Positions 9,647-20,504 of a stretch of 61,999 bases of DNA are shown here, one piece after another (position 1 is the first letter of the stretch; each line of letters begins with the position of its first letter). The stretch lies in NCBI GenBank assembly GCA_903829815.1, contig CAIKRR010000087.1, positions 1-61,999 of the forward strand, in the 5' to 3' direction. The stretch comes from an uncultured Pseudomonadota bacterium. Its GTDB lineage: Bacteria; Pseudomonadota; Gammaproteobacteria; Burkholderiales; SG8-39. A program made the position numbers and the translations under genes. Below the pieces are notes generated by a model. That model was not told the origin of the DNA. It was given only the letters and a program-made list of their open reading frames with translations, and ran no database searches.

Positions 9647-10456
9647 TCAACGATCGCGGGCGCGGTCCATCAAGTCCTTCTGCTGCCCGCCATCGATCTC
9701 GATCATGGTGCCATTCACGAAGTGCGCACGTGGCGAGGCCAGGTAGACCACCAGATCGGCGACTTCCTCGGTCTCGGCGATGCGACCCAGCGGAATCGAG
9801 GCTGGGGCGAGCTTGTCGGCTTCTTCGACCGAGATGTTCATGTCGCGCGCCATCGCCTGCACCAGTCCAGCCCAGCGCTCGGTGCGCACCGGACCCGGAT
9901 TGACGGCACAGAAGCTGATGTTGTCGCGACCGTACTGACCGGCCAGCGCGATGGTGAAGTTCTGACCGGCCGCATTCGCCGCGCCGGGGGCAATCTCCCA
10001 GTAGGAGCGCTTGAGGCCGTCGTTGCCGATCAGATTGACCACCCGACCACCGCCTTGCTTGATCATGTAGGGAATCGTGTGCTTGGTGCAGCGCACATAG
10101 CCCATGAACTTCAGTTGCAGCGACTGGTTCCAGTGCTCTTCGGTGAGATAGTCAAGGGTGCCACCCGGGGCAGACCCGGCGTTGTTCACCAGAATATCGA
10201 TGCGCCCCAGTGCCTTGGCCGCCGCGTGAATGAACGCCTCGGCATCGGCCGGATTGGTGAGGTCGGCGGTGATCGGATACACCTTGCGACCGGTTTCGCG
10301 TCGAATGAGTTCGGCAGTAGCCTCAAGCGGACCGGCACGACGGGCGCAGATCGCCAGGTCGACGCCTTCATGCGCGAGCCCCATTGCGATCGCCTTGCCG
10401 ATGCCCTCACTCGCGCCGGTGACGATCGCGGTCTTGCCAACCAGTTTCAAATCCAT
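9647..10456 (-). CDS. SDR-fold protein lacking the catalytic Tyr and Lys
   Basis: A 269-residue short-chain dehydrogenase/reductase fold protein. The cofactor part is intact: TGASEGIG at 13-20 and NNAG at 91-94. The active site is not: where SDRs have Ser...Tyr-x3-Lys, this protein reads IGNDG, then Pro157-Gly-Ala-Ala-Asn161, so Tyr is Pro and Lys is Asn. I checked this in the DNA. The C-terminus (NGTMIEIDGGQ) is like FabG-type enzymes. I chose the ATG at 10456 (MDLKLVGKT), which has an AAGGA site about 10 nt upstream; an upstream in-frame start would add 17 poorly conserved residues. It is divergent from the amidohydrolase gene. It may bind NAD(P) or an acyl group without classical catalysis, or use a different proton relay. 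Confidence 0.88.
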   Translation of the reverse strand: MDLKLVGKTAIVTGASEGIGKAIAMGLAHEGVDLAICARRAGPLEATAELIRRETGRKVYPITADLTNPADAEAFIHAAAKALGRIDILVNNAGSAPGGTLDYLTEEHWNQSLQLKFMGYVRCTKHTIPYMIKQGGGRVVNLIGNDGLKRSYWEIAPGAANAAGQNFTIALAGQYGRDNISFCAVNPGPVRTERWAGLVQAMARDMNISVEEADKLAPASIPLGRIAETEEVADLVVYLASPRAHFVNGTMIEIDGGQQKDLMDRARDR

Positions 10457-10563
10457 GGTGATAGTGTCCTTTTTGCTATCCTGCGACAGTGACGGTTTGC
10501 TCCGCACCGGACATCAGACGTGACCGGCGGGCCCGCGCCGAATGATACACACGGAGTTCGCTC

Positions 10564-11595
10564 ATGCCGATCGATGTACACGCCCACTATGTCCCGCCTC
10601 GGGTCGTCGAAGAACTTGAACGCGCCGGCGATCGCTACGGCATTTCGGTCGTCATGCATGAGCCCACCTGCCGCAAATGCCTGCGCTTCGAGCACGGGCT
10701 GCAGATACGCCCCTTCTTCGAGAAACTGCAGGAACCGGCAACCCAGCGCATCGACGCAATGCACCGACTCGGCCTCACCCATCAGGTGCTGTCGGCCTGG
10801 GCAGACATCTTTGCCTATGCCCTGCCCCCCGAAAAGTGTGATGCCTGGCACCACCTGCTCAACGACACGATGGCCGAGTTCTGCGCAACCCACCCACGCC
10901 AGTTTTCCTGGCTTGCCTCGGTGCCCCTGCCCCATGCGGCCCATGCAGCACGCGAACTCGAACGCTCGGTGCGGACGATGGGTGCGGTTGGCGCTGTCGT
11001 TGCAACGCATATCGAAGGCATGAATCTGGGCGACGCGCCGCTCGATGAATTCTGGGCCACCGCGCAGGCACTCGATGTACCGGTCTTCCTGCACCCGGCG
11101 CAACCAGCGCCCTTGCCGCGCACCGCCCGTTACTCGCTCAATACGGTGGCGCAATACACCTTTGATTCGACCCTTTGCATCGGATCCTTGATCGGATCGG
11201 GGGTACTCGACCGCTTTCCGGGCTTGCGCCTGATTGCCTCGCATGGTGGGGGTACAGTACCCTTCCTCATCGGTCGCTTCGACATCATGCATGAACGGGC
11301 CGAGCGCAAGAGTCAGGCCAATGTGGCGGTGCACGCACCGTCAGCCTACCTGAGGCGATTCTGGTACGACACCATCCTGCACCACCCCAAGCCTCTCCAG
11401 TACCTTGCCGACATGGTGCAAACCGACCGCCTGGTCATCGGGACCGACGACGGATTTCCGCCCCACGATGCCGACCCGATGGGGATGCTTCGTCGTGCCG
11501 AATTCTCGGCGGCCGACATCCTGACGATTGCCGAGCACAATCCCCGTGCGTTGTTCCGACTGGCGCATGCGGGGGAGCCACCCACCCATGCTTGA
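10564..11595 (+). CDS. Amidohydrolase family protein, ACMSD-like
   Basis: A 343-residue metal-dependent TIM-barrel hydrolase or decarboxylase of the ACMSD/gamma-resorcylate decarboxylase group (amidohydrolase 2). Visible metal-site residues are His6 and His8 (DVHAHYVPP), His177 (FLHPAQ), His227 (ASHGGG) and Asp295 (IGTDDGFPP). Members usually decarboxylate aromatic or semialdehyde acids without oxygen; the substrate here cannot be read from sequence. The start has GGAG 7 nt upstream. The 3' end overlaps the hrcA start by 8 bp (11588-11595), so the two are probably translated together. The divergent SDR and the two Bug receptors upstream may belong to the same pathway. Confidence 0.9.
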   Translation: MPIDVHAHYVPPRVVEELERAGDRYGISVVMHEPTCRKCLRFEHGLQIRPFFEKLQEPATQRIDAMHRLGLTHQVLSAWADIFAYALPPEKCDAWHHLLNDTMAEFCATHPRQFSWLASVPLPHAAHAARELERSVRTMGAVGAVVATHIEGMNLGDAPLDEFWATAQALDVPVFLHPAQPAPLPRTARYSLNTVAQYTFDSTLCIGSLIGSGVLDRFPGLRLIASHGGGTVPFLIGRFDIMHERAERKSQANVAVHAPSAYLRRFWYDTILHHPKPLQYLADMVQTDRLVIGTDDGFPPHDADPMGMLRRAEFSAADILTIAEHNPRALFRLAHAGEPPTHA

Positions 11596-12607
11596 CCCGC
11601 GTGCCCAAAGACTGCTCAAGACCCTCATCGAACGCTATATCAGCGACGGTGAGCCGGTCGGCTCACGCACGCTCTCCAAGCACGCGGGGCTCGACCTCTC
11701 CCCAGCCTCGATCCGCAACGTGATGGCCGATCTGGAGGACATGGGGTTCATCGCAAGCCCTCACACTTCGGCCGGTCGTGTTCCCACCACGCGCGGCTAT
11801 CGCCTCTTTGTCGACACACTGCTCACGATCAAGCCGCTCGAGCGCGTCGAGATGCACCAGATCGAGGGCAACCTCGTACCCGATCAGCCGCAACGACTCA
11901 TCAGTGCTGCCTCGCAACTGCTGGCCGAACTCACCCGCTTTGCCGGCGTGGTGGTGGTGCCCAAACGACGCAGCACCGCCTTTCGCCACATCGAATTTCT
12001 GCCGCTGTCGGAAAAGCGGGTGCTGCTCATCATCGTCACCCCGGAAGGCGACGTGCAGAACCGTATCCTTCTCACCGAGCGCACTTACTCGGCCTCGGAA
12101 CTGACAACGGCCACCAACTTTCTCAACACGCACTATGCTGGCGTTGCACTCGAGGATGTCCACCAGCGCGTTCATGCCGAACTGCAGCAATTGCGCAGCG
12201 ACGTCATGCAACTGATGACTGCCGCGCTCGAGGTGGGCAACCGCGTGCTGTCTGAATCGACCAACGCCTATGTCATCACCGGCGAGCGCAACCTGCTCGC
12301 CTCCAACGACCTGGCTTCCAACATGTCGCGACTGCGCGAACTGTTCGACCTCTTCGAATCCAAGACCGCTCTCCTTACCCTGCTTGACTCAGGCGCAAAG
12401 GCTCACGGCGTGCAGCTGTTCATCGGCGGAGAATCCGGCATCGCGCCGCTCGATGAATGCAGCGTGGTTACCGCCCCCTACGAGGCTGAAGGCGGCGTAG
12501 TGGGCACGCTTGCAGTGATAGGCCCCACCCGGATGGCCTATGAGCGGGTCATTCCCATCGTCGACATCACGGCACGACTTCTCTCAGGCGCACTCTCCCA
12601 CAACTGA
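11588..12607 (+). CDS. hrcA: Heat-inducible transcription repressor HrcA
   Basis: A 339-residue repressor that binds CIRCE inverted repeats in front of groESL/dnaK operons and is stabilised by GroEL. The N-terminal winged helix (about 1-75) contains [13 protein letters not shown] and [14 protein letters not shown], which are highly characteristic, and [16 protein letters not shown] follows. The C-terminal GAF-like domain has FIGGE and [12 protein letters not shown]. The start at 11588 lies inside the amidohydrolase gene, with a GGGGGAG site upstream. The stop overlaps the next ATG (TGATG at 12605-12609). I found no CIRCE element (TTAGCACTC-N9-GAGTGCTAA) in the window, so autoregulation is not visible. 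Being embedded in a catabolic operon is unusual. Confidence 0.96.
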   Translation: MLDPRAQRLLKTLIERYISDGEPVGSRTLSKHAGLDLSPASIRNVMADLEDMGFIASPHTSAGRVPTTRGYRLFVDTLLTIKPLERVEMHQIEGNLVPDQPQRLISAASQLLAELTRFAGVVVVPKRRSTAFRHIEFLPLSEKRVLLIIVTPEGDVQNRILLTERTYSASELTTATNFLNTHYAGVALEDVHQRVHAELQQLRSDVMQLMTAALEVGNRVLSESTNAYVITGERNLLASNDLASNMSRLRELFDLFESKTALLTLLDSGAKAHGVQLFIGGESGIAPLDECSVVTAPYEAEGGVVGTLAVIGPTRMAYERVIPIVDITARLLSGALSHN

Positions 12608-13662
12608 TGAACGCTCCCCACGAACTTCATGCGCGCCGCCCGTTCCGGGTGGGCGTGCTCGACCAGTCACCGGTCATTTCCGGCTCATCGCCTGCCGACG
12701 CCGTGCGCGAAACCGTCTATCTCGCGCAGATGGCCGAGGACCTGGGCTTTTACCGTTACTGGCTTGCCGAGCATCACTCGATGTCGGCACTGGCCGACCC
12801 CTGCCCCGAGATTCTTCTGGCGCGGGTCGGCGCGGCTACCCGCACCATCCGGATCGGCACCGGTGGGGTCATGCTGCCCTACTACAGTCCACTCAAGATC
12901 GCCGAAGTATTCCGCATGCTCGATGCCCTCTATCCCGATCGCATCGACCTCGGGGTGGGCCGCGCACCGGGCGGTGACATGCGCACCGCACAGGCGATGG
13001 CCAATGGTCAGTACCTGGCCACCGAGAACTTTCCCCAGCAGGTGCTCGACGTACGCGGTTTCATGGCGGGCGACCTGCCGCCGGAGCACCCGTTTGCCCG
13101 CGTGCGTGCCATGCCCTCGGGGGCCACGATGCCGCAACTGTGGATGCTGGGCTCATCCGACTACGGCGGTCTGCTGGCGGCACAGCTGGGGGTGCGCTTT
13201 GCCTTTGCGCACTTCATCTCGGCTCAGGGCGGCGACGCCGTGGGTCGCGCCTACCGAGAGCGGTTCCAGCCCTCGGAGTCACTGGCGGCGCCGCACTCGG
13301 CGGTCTGCGTCTTCGTGATCTGCGCACCGACCCACGCCGAGGCAGAACGCCTCGCCGCCTGCATCGATTTACGCCGCCTGCACATGGCGCGCGGCATCGA
13401 TGCACCAGTGCCCTCGATCGCAGAGGCTGAGCAGCATGTCTATGATTCGCGCGAACGGGCCTATGTCGAGTCGCAACGCCCCCGAATGATCCATGGCGAC
13501 CCGGGCGAAGTGCGCGAGAAGCTGGCCCTTTTGCGCGAGCGCTTCGAGGCCGACGAACTGCTCGTGCTCACCATCACGGGCGACTATGCAACACGGCGTC
13601 TGTCCTACAAACTGGTGGCCGAGGCCTTCGACCTGACGGCGCAGGCGCCGCTCCCTGCATGA
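12607..13662 (+). CDS. LLM class flavin-dependent oxidoreductase (luciferase-like)
   Basis: A 351-residue bacterial luciferase-like monooxygenase fold protein. It contains VGVLDQSPV at the N-terminus, RYWLAEHHSM, RIGTGGVMLPYYSPLKIAE and DLGVGRAPGGD, the usual pattern of the MsnO8/YhbW-like subgroup that binds FMN or F420-like flavin. These enzymes are thought to oxidise small organic substrates with reduced flavin and oxygen. It starts one base into the hrcA stop and its own stop overlaps the next gene's start by 4 bp (ATGA at 13659-13662), so it sits in a tightly coupled operon. The substrate is unknown. Confidence 0.92.
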   Translation: MNAPHELHARRPFRVGVLDQSPVISGSSPADAVRETVYLAQMAEDLGFYRYWLAEHHSMSALADPCPEILLARVGAATRTIRIGTGGVMLPYYSPLKIAEVFRMLDALYPDRIDLGVGRAPGGDMRTAQAMANGQYLATENFPQQVLDVRGFMAGDLPPEHPFARVRAMPSGATMPQLWMLGSSDYGGLLAAQLGVRFAFAHFISAQGGDAVGRAYRERFQPSESLAAPHSAVCVFVICAPTHAEAERLAACIDLRRLHMARGIDAPVPSIAEAEQHVYDSRERAYVESQRPRMIHGDPGEVREKLALLRERFEADELLVLTITGDYATRRLSYKLVAEAFDLTAQAPLPA

Positions 13663-15746
13663 GCACCGCACGCCTGGACTACCACGGTGACGTGGCAGTC
13701 ATCACGCTGGACAATCCGCCGGTCAACGCGCTGTCGCACGCACACCGCACCAGCATCGTGGCACACCTGCGCGCAGCCGAAGCCGACGCGACGATCCGCG
13801 CCGTCGTGCTCATCGGCGCAGGCGATGCCTTCTGCGGCGGGGCCGAGATTCGCGAGTTCAACACGCCCGCAGCGCTGGCCGAACCGATCACGCGCCAGGT
13901 GGCGGAAGCCGCCGAGTCGCTGAAAAAGCCGGTGATCGCGGCCCTGCACAAGGTGGCGATGGGCGGCGGTCTCGAACTGGCACTGGGCTGTCATTACCGT
14001 GTTGCCGCTCCGGGCGCTGCGATTGCCCTGCCGGAAGTCAAACTGGGCATCCTCCCGGGCGCCGGAGGCACGCAACGCCTGCCCCGCGCCATCGGCGCCA
14101 AGGCCGCGCTCGACATGATCACATCAGGCGATCCGATGACCTCCCAGGCCATCGCACCACTGGGCCTGTTCGATCAGATCATCGAGACTGACTTGCTCGA
14201 GGGTGCCGTCGCCTTCGCCCGCCATGTGGCTGACGCGGGCATGCCCTTGCGCCGCCTTCGCGATGAATCGGTGAAGGGTACAGGCATCGTCGAATTGATC
14301 GCCGAGGCGCGCGCCCGCATGGCACGTGACTGGCGCGGATACCCGGCACCGGCGCGCTGCGTCGATGCGCTCGAAGCCGCCGTCACCTTGCCCTTCGATG
14401 AGGGCATCCGCTTCGAGCGCAAGATCTTTCTCGAGCTGGTCGAGACACCCGAATCACGCGCGCTGCGTCATGGCTTCTTTGCCGAGCGCGCCACCAGCAA
14501 AGTACCGCGACTGGATCCGAGTGCGCGGGGCCACCGGCTCAATGCCGTGGCCGTGATCGGCGCCGGCACAATGGGTTCGGGCATCGCCATCGCGCTGGCC
14601 AATGCCGGCCTGCAGGTCGTGCTCACCGATGCCGATGGTGCGGCACTGGCGCGTGCCCGGGCCTATCTCGACCGCACCTGGTCGAGCGCCGTGGAACGCG
14701 GCCGACTCGATGCCGCAGGCAAGGACCGTCGTCTGGCTCTGATCGAGACGTCGACAGACCTGGCATCGATCGCGCGCGCCGACCTGGTGATCGAAGCGGT
14801 CTACGAAGACATGACCGTGAAACGCGCGGTCTTCGAGCGAATCGACGCCCATGCACGTCCCGACGCGGTGCTCGCCACCAATACCTCGAGCCTCGACGTC
14901 GACGCCATCGCCGCAGCAAGCAGCAACCCGGCGCGAGTGCTCGGGCTGCATTTCTTCAGCCCAGCCCATGTCATGCGCCTGCTCGAGATCGTTCGAGGTC
15001 GCGCGACCGATGACCAGAGCCTTGCAACCGGCCTTGCCCTGGCACGTCGCCTGCGCAAGGTCGGCGTGGTGTGTGGTGTCTGCGATGGCTTCATCGGCAA
15101 CCGGATGCTCGAGGAATACCTGCGCCAGGCCTACTTTCTGGTCGAGGAAGGAGCGAGCCCGCAAGCGGTTGACCAGGCACTCGAGGACTGGGGCTTTGCG
15201 ATGGGCCCGTTCAGGATGATGGACATGGCCGGGCAGGACATCGGCTGGGCGATCCGCAAGCGCCTGTCGATCGATCACCCCGACAAGCCCTACGCACAAT
15301 GGCCCGATCGCCTGTGCGAGGCTGGGCGGTTTGGTCAGAAAACCGGCTCGGGCGTCTACCGCTACGAGCCGGGCAGCCGCCAGGCACTGCGCGACCCCGA
15401 GGCTGAACGCATCATTGCCGATTCGGTGCGTCTGCAAGGCATCGAGCAGCGCAGCGTGAGTGCCGCCGACATCGTCGAACGCTGCGTGCTCGCCCTGGCC
15501 AATGAAGGTGCGCGCATCCTCGAAGAAGGTATCGCTGCGCGGGCAAGCGACATCGATGTCGTCTACCTGACCGGCTACGGCTTCCCGCGCTACCGAGGCG
15601 GTCCGATGTGGCATGCCGATACGCTGGGCCTGGCCGCCGTCGTGGATCGACTGCAAGCGCATGCAGGCGAGCGCATGGGGCAGACCCTGAGTCCCGCCCC
15701 CCTGCTGCGTCAACTGGCCGTCGAGGGCCGACGCTTCAACACCTGA
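13659..15746 (+). CDS. Enoyl-CoA hydratase / 3-hydroxyacyl-CoA dehydrogenase fusion (FadB/FadJ type)
   Basis: A 695-residue bifunctional beta-oxidation enzyme. The N-terminal crotonase domain (about 1-190) keeps both catalytic glutamates, Glu106 (GGGLELALG) and Glu126 ([11 protein letters not shown]). The dehydrogenase domain has the NAD motif [10 protein letters not shown] (301-308) and the catalytic-His region [10 protein letters not shown], followed by two C-terminal helical domains ([19 protein letters not shown]). The order hydratase then dehydrogenase matches FadB/FadJ and is the reverse of the gene at 25026. It is shorter than FadB (about 729 aa) but similar to FadJ. It forms part of the amidohydrolase-to-thioesterase operon. 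Substrate chain length cannot be deduced. Confidence 0.94.
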   Translation: MSTARLDYHGDVAVITLDNPPVNALSHAHRTSIVAHLRAAEADATIRAVVLIGAGDAFCGGAEIREFNTPAALAEPITRQVAEAAESLKKPVIAALHKVAMGGGLELALGCHYRVAAPGAAIALPEVKLGILPGAGGTQRLPRAIGAKAALDMITSGDPMTSQAIAPLGLFDQIIETDLLEGAVAFARHVADAGMPLRRLRDESVKGTGIVELIAEARARMARDWRGYPAPARCVDALEAAVTLPFDEGIRFERKIFLELVETPESRALRHGFFAERATSKVPRLDPSARGHRLNAVAVIGAGTMGSGIAIALANAGLQVVLTDADGAALARARAYLDRTWSSAVERGRLDAAGKDRRLALIETSTDLASIARADLVIEAVYEDMTVKRAVFERIDAHARPDAVLATNTSSLDVDAIAAASSNPARVLGLHFFSPAHVMRLLEIVRGRATDDQSLATGLALARRLRKVGVVCGVCDGFIGNRMLEEYLRQAYFLVEEGASPQAVDQALEDWGFAMGPFRMMDMAGQDIGWAIRKRLSIDHPDKPYAQWPDRLCEAGRFGQKTGSGVYRYEPGSRQALRDPEAERIIADSVRLQGIEQRSVSAADIVERCVLALANEGARILEEGIAARASDIDVVYLTGYGFPRYRGGPMWHADTLGLAAVVDRLQAHAGERMGQTLSPAPLLRQLAVEGRRFNT

Positions 15747-15756
15747 GCACCCGCCC

Positions 15757-16164
15757 ATGAACGATGCACCGTTTGACCAGACCATCGGCCCCTGGGGCGT
15801 GACGATTCCGTTTGCCGACCTGCTGGGCATCCGCCTGGTCGAGGCCACGCGCGAGCGATGCATCATCGCGATCGACCGACGCCCCGAACTCCTCAACAGC
15901 TGGGGCTCGGCACACGGCGGTGTCATCATGACCATGCTCGATCTGGTGATGAGCATCGCAGTGCGGGCCCACTACGGCTCGGCTTCCGGCGTGGCCACGA
16001 TCGACATGAGCGTCGGATTTCTCAATCCGGGCGTGGGCAACGTCCGGGCCGAGGGTCGGGTCCTGCAAGGGGGCAAATCGACCGCCTTCTGCGAGGCCGA
16101 GGCGCTTGACGATGCCGGCAAGATTCTCGCCAAGGCCATCGGCACCTTCAAGCGGCTGAACTAA
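15757..16164 (+). CDS. PaaI family hotdog thioesterase
   Basis: A 135-residue single-domain hotdog protein with the PaaI signature NSWGSAHGGVIMTMLDLVMSI (about 48-68) and GKSTAFCEAEALDDAGKILAKA near the C-terminus. PaaI-type enzymes hydrolyse aryl- or acyl-CoA thioesters that stall in degradation pathways. It follows the hydratase/dehydrogenase fusion by 10 bp in the same operon, which fits a CoA-recycling role. The stop (16162-16164) overlaps the convergent acyl-CoA dehydrogenase stop by 3-4 bp. Confidence 0.9.
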   Translation: MNDAPFDQTIGPWGVTIPFADLLGIRLVEATRERCIIAIDRRPELLNSWGSAHGGVIMTMLDLVMSIAVRAHYGSASGVATIDMSVGFLNPGVGNVRAEGRVLQGGKSTAFCEAEALDDAGKILAKAIGTFKRLN

Positions 16165-17318
16165 CTGGCCGCGACTCTGTCTGGCTGCTTCAAGTGCATG
16201 TAGCGCTCGAGATGCTGCTCGCGCGTGCCGAGCCAGAATTCGAGAAGCGACAGACGCCTGGCATAGTGACTGGCGGGAAGCTCGTCGGTCATGCCGATCC
16301 CCCCATGCAACTGGATCGCCGACTGTGCAAACGCGCGGGCACTGCGAGCAATCGACACGCGGGCTGCCGACACCTCGCGCGCGCCATCTTCGCGGTGCGC
16401 GGCATCGGCACGCAGACTGGCCAGATAGGCCATCGAGCGTGACTGTTCCAGTTGAACCAGCATGTCGACGGCCTTGTGCTGCAGCACCTGGAAGCGGCCG
16501 ATCGCCTGGCCAAACTGCTCGCGAGTGCGCAGGTACTCGGTGGTCTGCGCCAGCAGTGTCTCCATCACACCAACCGCCTCAGCGCACAGTGCGGCGCTAC
16601 CCCGATCCAGTGCATGTTCGATCAGTGCTGCGGCCGTACCGGCCCGCCCCAGCATGGCACTGGCCGGAACCCGCACCTCATCGAGCGCCAGTTCACAGGC
16701 CCGATGGCCATCGAGCGTGGCGTAATCACGCTTGACGACTCCCGGATGAGCAGGGTCGAGCAGAAACAGGCTGACCCCCTCGAGATCCTGCGGCGAGCCT
16801 GCGGTGCGCGCAGACACCAGGAGCAGATCAGCCTCACCCCCATGGAGCACGAGTGACTTTGCCCCCTGCAGCACATACTCGTCGCCCTGGCAGCGCGCCT
16901 CGGTGAGCACCTGCTGCATCGAGGCACTGGCCTGCGGCTCGGCATGCGCCAGTGCAAGCAGCAGATCACCAGCAACGAGGCGGGCAAGCAGCCGGGTGCG
17001 ACGCGACACATCGGTGTCTGCAACAAGCAGCGTTGCACCCACCACCGCCGTCGCCACCAGTGGCTCGACCATCAGGCCGCGCCCCGCAGCCTGCATCATC
17101 ACCATGACCTCGGCCATGCCGGCACCCGATCCGCCATCGGCCTCGGGCACCAGCAGACCTGCAAGGCCCAGTGCGGCTACCTCATGCCACATCGTGCGTA
17201 GTCGGCCAGCCTCCGATTCAAGACGTCGACGCCGCGATACGGAGTCCTGAGTGCGGGCATTGAAGCGATCGATCGCATCGCCCAGCAGCGACTGCTCTTC
17301 GGTAAGAGTGAAGTCCAT
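16161..17318 (-). CDS. Acyl-CoA dehydrogenase, PimD/small-subunit type
   Basis: A 385-residue FAD acyl-CoA dehydrogenase fold (MDFTLTEEQSLLGDAIDRF). Near the end it reads ARRLSLLEFWLGTREQHLERYM where ordinary enzymes have the IYEGTxEIQ motif with the catalytic Glu, so the usual base is absent. The region LHGGIGMTDELPASHYARR is intact. This pattern is typical of the smaller partner of heteromeric acyl-CoA dehydrogenases such as PimC/PimD or mycobacterial FadE28/FadE29. The partner is probably the adjacent gene 28 bp upstream (17347-18537). The start has AGGA 8 nt upstream. It may oxidise dicarboxylic or branched CoA esters. Confidence 0.92.
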   Translation of the reverse strand: MDFTLTEEQSLLGDAIDRFNARTQDSVSRRRRLESEAGRLRTMWHEVAALGLAGLLVPEADGGSGAGMAEVMVMMQAAGRGLMVEPLVATAVVGATLLVADTDVSRRTRLLARLVAGDLLLALAHAEPQASASMQQVLTEARCQGDEYVLQGAKSLVLHGGEADLLLVSARTAGSPQDLEGVSLFLLDPAHPGVVKRDYATLDGHRACELALDEVRVPASAMLGRAGTAAALIEHALDRGSAALCAEAVGVMETLLAQTTEYLRTREQFGQAIGRFQVLQHKAVDMLVQLEQSRSMAYLASLRADAAHREDGAREVSAARVSIARSARAFAQSAIQLHGGIGMTDELPASHYARRLSLLEFWLGTREQHLERYMHLKQPDRVAAS

Positions 17319-17346
17319 CGGTCATCCTGTCTGGCAGAGGGTTCGC

Positions 17347-18537
<1,191 letters not shown>

Positions 18538-18643
18538 GGCACGGGTCCGATCGGTGATGGGGCCGATGATGCACGGGCAAGGCTGTGGCGTGCAACAATT
18601 CAAGTTGCCTTGTCATTATCAGCCTGCGCTGCCCCCACTCGTC

Positions 18644-19624
18644 GTGAAAGCCATTCTCTGCACCCGCCATGGTCCGCCTGAATCCCTCGAACTGCTCGAG
18701 GTAGCCGCTCCATGCGCCGGCGCGGGCGAGGTACTGATCAAGGTCGAGGCGGCTGGCGTGAACTTTCCGGATACCCTGATCATCGAGGGGCGGTACCAGT
18801 TTCGCCCCGAACCACCCTTCTCACCCGGTGCCGAGGTGGCCGGGAAGATCCTTGCCGTCGGCACAGGGGTCGAAGGCCTGGCGATCGGCGCACCGGTGAT
18901 CGCGACGCTGACCTGGGGTGGCTACGCTGAACAGGTGGTCGCTCAAGCCGCCAATGTCACCCTGCTGCCCTCGGGCATCGATCCGGGCGTGGCAGCGGCA
19001 TTCACCCTGGTCTATGGCACCAGCTTTCACGCGCTGCGCGATCGTGCCCAGTTGTCGGGTGGCGAAACCTTGCTGGTTCTCGGCGCTGCGGGCGGGGTGG
19101 GCCTGGCTGCGGTCGAACTGGGCGCGCTCATGGGCGCACGAGTCATCGCTGCCGCGGGTTCGGCCGAACGACTGCAGGTCTGCAAGCGCCAGGGCGCACA
19201 TCACCTCATCAATTACGAGACAGAGAATCTGCGCGAAACGGTACGCGGCATCACCGACGGCAAGGGTGTCGACGTCGTCTACGACGCAGTCGGTGGTCGG
19301 CACAGCGAGGCCGCGTTCCGTTCACTGGACTGGGGTGGGCGTCATCTGGTGGTCGGATTTGCTGCTGGCGAGATTCCACGCCTCGCGCTCAACCTGCCAC
19401 TACTCAAAGGCGCCTCGCTCGTAGGCGTATTCTGGGGCGATTTCGTACGGCGTGACCCGCAGCGCCATCAGGCCAACATGAACCAGTTGCTGTCCTGGCT
19501 TGCCAACGGCCATGTGCGGCCGCTGGTCAGTCGTCGCTACCCCCTTGAAGCGGCACCCCAGGCGCTGCGCGACCTGCTCGAGCGGCGCATCCAGGGCAAG
19601 GCCGTCATCATGATGCCGGCTTGA
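18644..19624 (+). CDS. NADPH:quinone oxidoreductase, zinc-free MDR family
   Basis: A 326-residue medium-chain reductase of the quinone oxidoreductase type, the usual length for the family. It shows NFPDTLIIEGRYQFRPEPPF, PGAEVAGKILAVG, the cofactor motif LVLGAAGGVGLAAVELG and QGAHHLINYETENL. Catalytic zinc ligands are absent, as expected for this branch. The best start is a GTG at 18644 (KAILCTRHGPPES follows), with no clear ribosome binding site, so it may be leaderless or poorly translated. It diverges from the acyl-CoA dehydrogenase pair and may reduce an unsaturated intermediate or a quinone. Its last 17 bp overlap the convergent PBP gene. Confidence 0.91.
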   Translation: MKAILCTRHGPPESLELLEVAAPCAGAGEVLIKVEAAGVNFPDTLIIEGRYQFRPEPPFSPGAEVAGKILAVGTGVEGLAIGAPVIATLTWGGYAEQVVAQAANVTLLPSGIDPGVAAAFTLVYGTSFHALRDRAQLSGGETLLVLGAAGGVGLAAVELGALMGARVIAAAGSAERLQVCKRQGAHHLINYETENLRETVRGITDGKGVDVVYDAVGGRHSEAAFRSLDWGGRHLVVGFAAGEIPRLALNLPLLKGASLVGVFWGDFVRRDPQRHQANMNQLLSWLANGHVRPLVSRRYPLEAAPQALRDLLERRIQGKAVIMMPA

Positions 19625-20504
19625 GCGGGCGAGTCCCCGACTCGAGCCACTGTCGTACACGAACCGCATCGGCAATCGCACTGTACTTGCCCTGCGCTCC
19701 CAGCAGAACGAGGGTGGTGGGGCGCCCGGCGATCAGGGCGTGCAGCACCAGGCAGCGGCCTGCCTCGCTGATGTAACCGGTCTTGGACAGTTCGATATGC
19801 CACTCGCGTCGCCGCAGCAGACCATCGGTATTGGCAAATCGCACCACGCCGCGAGCAGTGCGCAAGTCGAACTCGCGCATCGTGGTGGCCTCATGGATGG
19901 CCGGGTACTTGAGCGCAGCCCGAACAATGACCACCAGGTCACGGGCACTCGAAACATTGGCCGGGTCAAGCCCTGATGGATCGGCGAAACGCGTGCTGAC
20001 CAACCCCAGGCTCGCCGCCTTGGCGTTCATCGCGGCAACGGCCGCTGTCGTGCCGCCCGGGTAGGTGCGCGCAAGCGCCAGTGCCGCCCGGTTGTCGGAG
20101 GCAATCAGTGCAAGGCGAAGCACGTCGGCGCGGTTGGCTGAACTGCCCACTGCAAAGCGCGAGCGCGCCGGTTTGACAGCAGACTTGTCATCCTCCTGCA
20201 CCACGATCATTTCGGTCGGATCGAGCCTGGCGTCGAGCACCACCATGGCCAGGCCCAGCTTGGTGATCGAGGCGATCGGCACCTGGCGATCGGCATCGCG
20301 TTCGTAGAGCACACGGGCGTCAGATTCATCGTAGATCAGTGCCTGGGCAGCGCGGATGCCGGGGCCGCGTGCCGCTGCAGCCTCAGCCCCACCGATGCCC
20401 AGGGCGATGATCGACACCGCGATCAGCAGGCTTCTGCACAGAGGCTTGCCAGCCCACCGCCGACCACGCAAGCCGCGCCGGCCTCCAGCCACCGGTTCAG
20501 GCAC
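19608..20504 (-). CDS. PBP7-type D-Ala-D-Ala endopeptidase/carboxypeptidase
   Basis: A serine peptidase of the DacA/PbpG family that trims or cleaves peptidoglycan cross-links in the periplasm. With the GTG at 20504 as start it has 298 residues: a basic N-terminus, one hydrophobic segment (about 25-40, LLIAVSIIALGIGG) as signal or anchor, then the three active-site motifs SITK (Ser79, Lys82), SDN (IASDNRAAL) and KTG (LSKTGYISEAG). The start is uncertain: the frame is open up to 20552 inside the upstream gene, and I chose the GTG that overlaps that gene's stop. The 3' end overlaps the quinone reductase gene. Third gene of the ABC exporter unit. Confidence 0.9.
   Translation of the reverse strand: MPEPVAGGRRGLRGRRWAGKPLCRSLLIAVSIIALGIGGAEAAAARGPGIRAAQALIYDESDARVLYERDADRQVPIASITKLGLAMVVLDARLDPTEMIVVQEDDKSAVKPARSRFAVGSSANRADVLRLALIASDNRAALALARTYPGGTTAAVAAMNAKAASLGLVSTRFADPSGLDPANVSSARDLVVIVRAALKYPAIHEATTMREFDLRTARGVVRFANTDGLLRRREWHIELSKTGYISEAGRCLVLHALIAGRPTTLVLLGAQGKYSAIADAVRVRQWLESGTRPLKPAS

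Noticed and set aside
11500-11600. CIRCE element for hrcA autoregulation
   Set aside because: I looked for TTAGCACTC-N9-GAGTGCTAA around the start and in the window and found none.
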